Source of the DNA: Spirochaetaceae bacterium UBA5556
GTDB lineage: Bacteria; Spirochaetota; Spirochaetia; Treponematales; Rectinemataceae
Direction: 5' to 3'
NCBI GenBank assembly: GCA_002425765.1
Contig: DIMW01000003.1
Coordinates: 62,001-126,000, forward strand
Length of the DNA stretch: 64,000 nt
The notes beneath the pieces were generated by a model that was given only the letters and a program-made list of their open reading frames with translations, searched no databases and was not told where the DNA came from. Within the stretch, counting starts at the first letter, position 1; each line of letters opens with the position of its first letter. This document shows, one piece after another, positions 63,202-64,000 of this stretch. The position numbers and the translations under genes were made by a program.

Positions 63202-63934
63202 GCCTTTTGAGGCTGAGGGCGTTGTTCGGGGCGTAGGCCATGCAGCTGTTGTCGAAATAGATATAGGCATCTGTGTCGAGCGCCGCGACGCGGGCGGCAC
63301 AGCTTTCGAGTTGCGCGTCGGAATATGAGGAGGCATAGAGCGTCGTGGGACCGTGCGGGCGAATGTAGGCGAAGTCCGACGTGACGGCTTTCCTGTAGGG
63401 ATAACGGCCTCCCGTGTCGGAAATGCAGAAGCCGAGGCCGAGCGCGCGGAGGCATTCGAGCGCTTCGTCCCGCATCCAGCTCGCGTGCCTCGGCTCTATG
63501 GCACAGCGCGAGTCCGCCGGAAGGTCGGCGCTCGACTGGGCGCTTCGCAGGGCGGCGACGAATTCCTCCAGCACCGTCCTGTCGAAGGCGAGGGACGGAG
63601 GAAACTGGAAAAGCATGGGCCCCAGCTTGTCGCCCAGGAGTCTCACGGTCCCGAAGAAGCGTTTGAGCGGCTCCTCCGCATCGTGGAGTCGCTTGACGTG
63701 GGTGATGAAGTGATGGGCCTTCACCGCCCAGCAGAAACCGGCCGGCGTCACCTCCCTCCATTTTCTGTAAGTGGATTCTTTCATTTCGTGGTAGAAGGTG
63801 GCGTTGACTTCGATGGTTCGAAAATTGCGGACATAGTATTCGAGCCAGTTCGCCCTGGGCAGAGTCTCTGGATAGAAAGGGCCTTTCCAGTCTTCATAAT
63901 TCCAGCCCGACGTACCGACGAGCACCTTGTGCAT
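63173..63934 (-). CDS. DUF72 family protein
   Basis: The start at 63934 (MHKVLVGTSGWNYEDW) has GAAGG six bases upstream; a GTG five codons earlier lies inside that site. The 253-residue TIM-barrel protein shows the DUF72 (YecE) pattern: GTSGWNYEDWKGPFYP, YVRNFRTIEVNATFY, FCWAVKAHHFITHVKRL, MLFQFPPSL, IEPRHASW and YIYFDNSCMAYAPNNAL. The family has no defined reaction, although some members resemble nucleases or phosphodiesterases in fold. Confidence 0.93.
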   Translation of the reverse strand: MHKVLVGTSGWNYEDWKGPFYPETLPRANWLEYYVRNFRTIEVNATFYHEMKESTYRKWREVTPAGFCWAVKAHHFITHVKRLHDAEEPLKRFFGTVRLLGDKLGPMLFQFPPSLAFDRTVLEEFVAALRSAQSSADLPADSRCAIEPRHASWMRDEALECLRALGLGFCISDTGGRYPYRKAVTSDFAYIRPHGPTTLYASSYSDAQLESCAARVAALDTDAYIYFDNSCMAYAPNNALSLKRLMEPPRAPI

Positions 63935-64000
63935 GCTGGGCCTTCTCACTTGCCATTACAGTCATATGTCCCGGCAGAATCAAGGCCTCCGCGGCGGAGA

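Overview
The window looks like a chromosomal segment of an anaerobic, fermentative bacterium, most probably a spirochaete of the Treponema/Rectinema type. This is an inference from gene content: a DUF3798-type binding-protein/ABC operon, a NusG-domain-II plus Gx-transporter pair, GTP-dependent PEP carboxykinase, a sodium-pump oxaloacetate decarboxylase, a GH4 sugar operon with an AraC sensor-regulator, and glycyl-radical metabolism. No rRNA or tRNA gene was seen. Most of the window is visibly GC-rich. About 42.3-57.0 kb is visibly AT-richer and reads as an acquired island.

Layout. 1-8 kb: truncated ygiQ, small membrane proteins (DUF2892, LapA), pckG, a Holliday-junction-resolvase-related protein, an ABC-2 exporter pair and a DRTGG/PHP pair. 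8-16 kb: a lipoprotein and membrane class III nucleotide cyclase operon, then a five-gene DUF3798 transport operon with its own promoter and an internal terminator. 16-26 kb: secreted metallophosphoesterase, a four-domain sulfur-transfer oxidoreductase, MarC, gpmA, leuS and a 7TM-GGDEF protein. 26-32 kb (minus strand): a sodium-translocating decarboxylase operon whose alpha subunit carries two biotinyl-type domains, one lacking its lysine, then Gx/NusG-II genes and slyD. 32.8-39.7 kb (minus): a GH4 glycosidase, CUT1-type ABC importer and AraC-family membrane sensor. 39.8-42.2 kb: ftsK.

42.3-55.8 kb is the most distinctive region. A frameshifted glycosidase-like remnant is followed by an eleven-gene, same-strand cluster: an LsrB/RhaS-type sugar importer (four genes), PfkB kinase, amidohydrolase-fold protein, YjbQ, glycyl radical enzyme with its activase, AGE-family epimerase and DeoR regulator. 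Start/stop overlaps join several of the genes. It has a strong promoter with an overlapping palindrome, upstream direct repeats, and an intercistronic hairpin after the binding-protein gene. It reads as a complete import-phosphorylate-radical-cleave route for an unknown sugar, anhydro-sugar or polyol.

56-62.4 kb is an accessory, defence-like zone: a toxin-first RelE/RHH module with an apparently leaderless promoter, remnants of uraA and hsdR joined at a rearrangement point, mazEF, an AbiEi-type regulator without a visible AbiEii partner but with a palindromic operator, and a 516-residue protein that resembles the uracil-DNA-glycosylase superfamily with an insert and a Cys-rich tail. The window closes with a membrane-anchored hypothetical protein and a DUF72 protein, convergent and overlapping.
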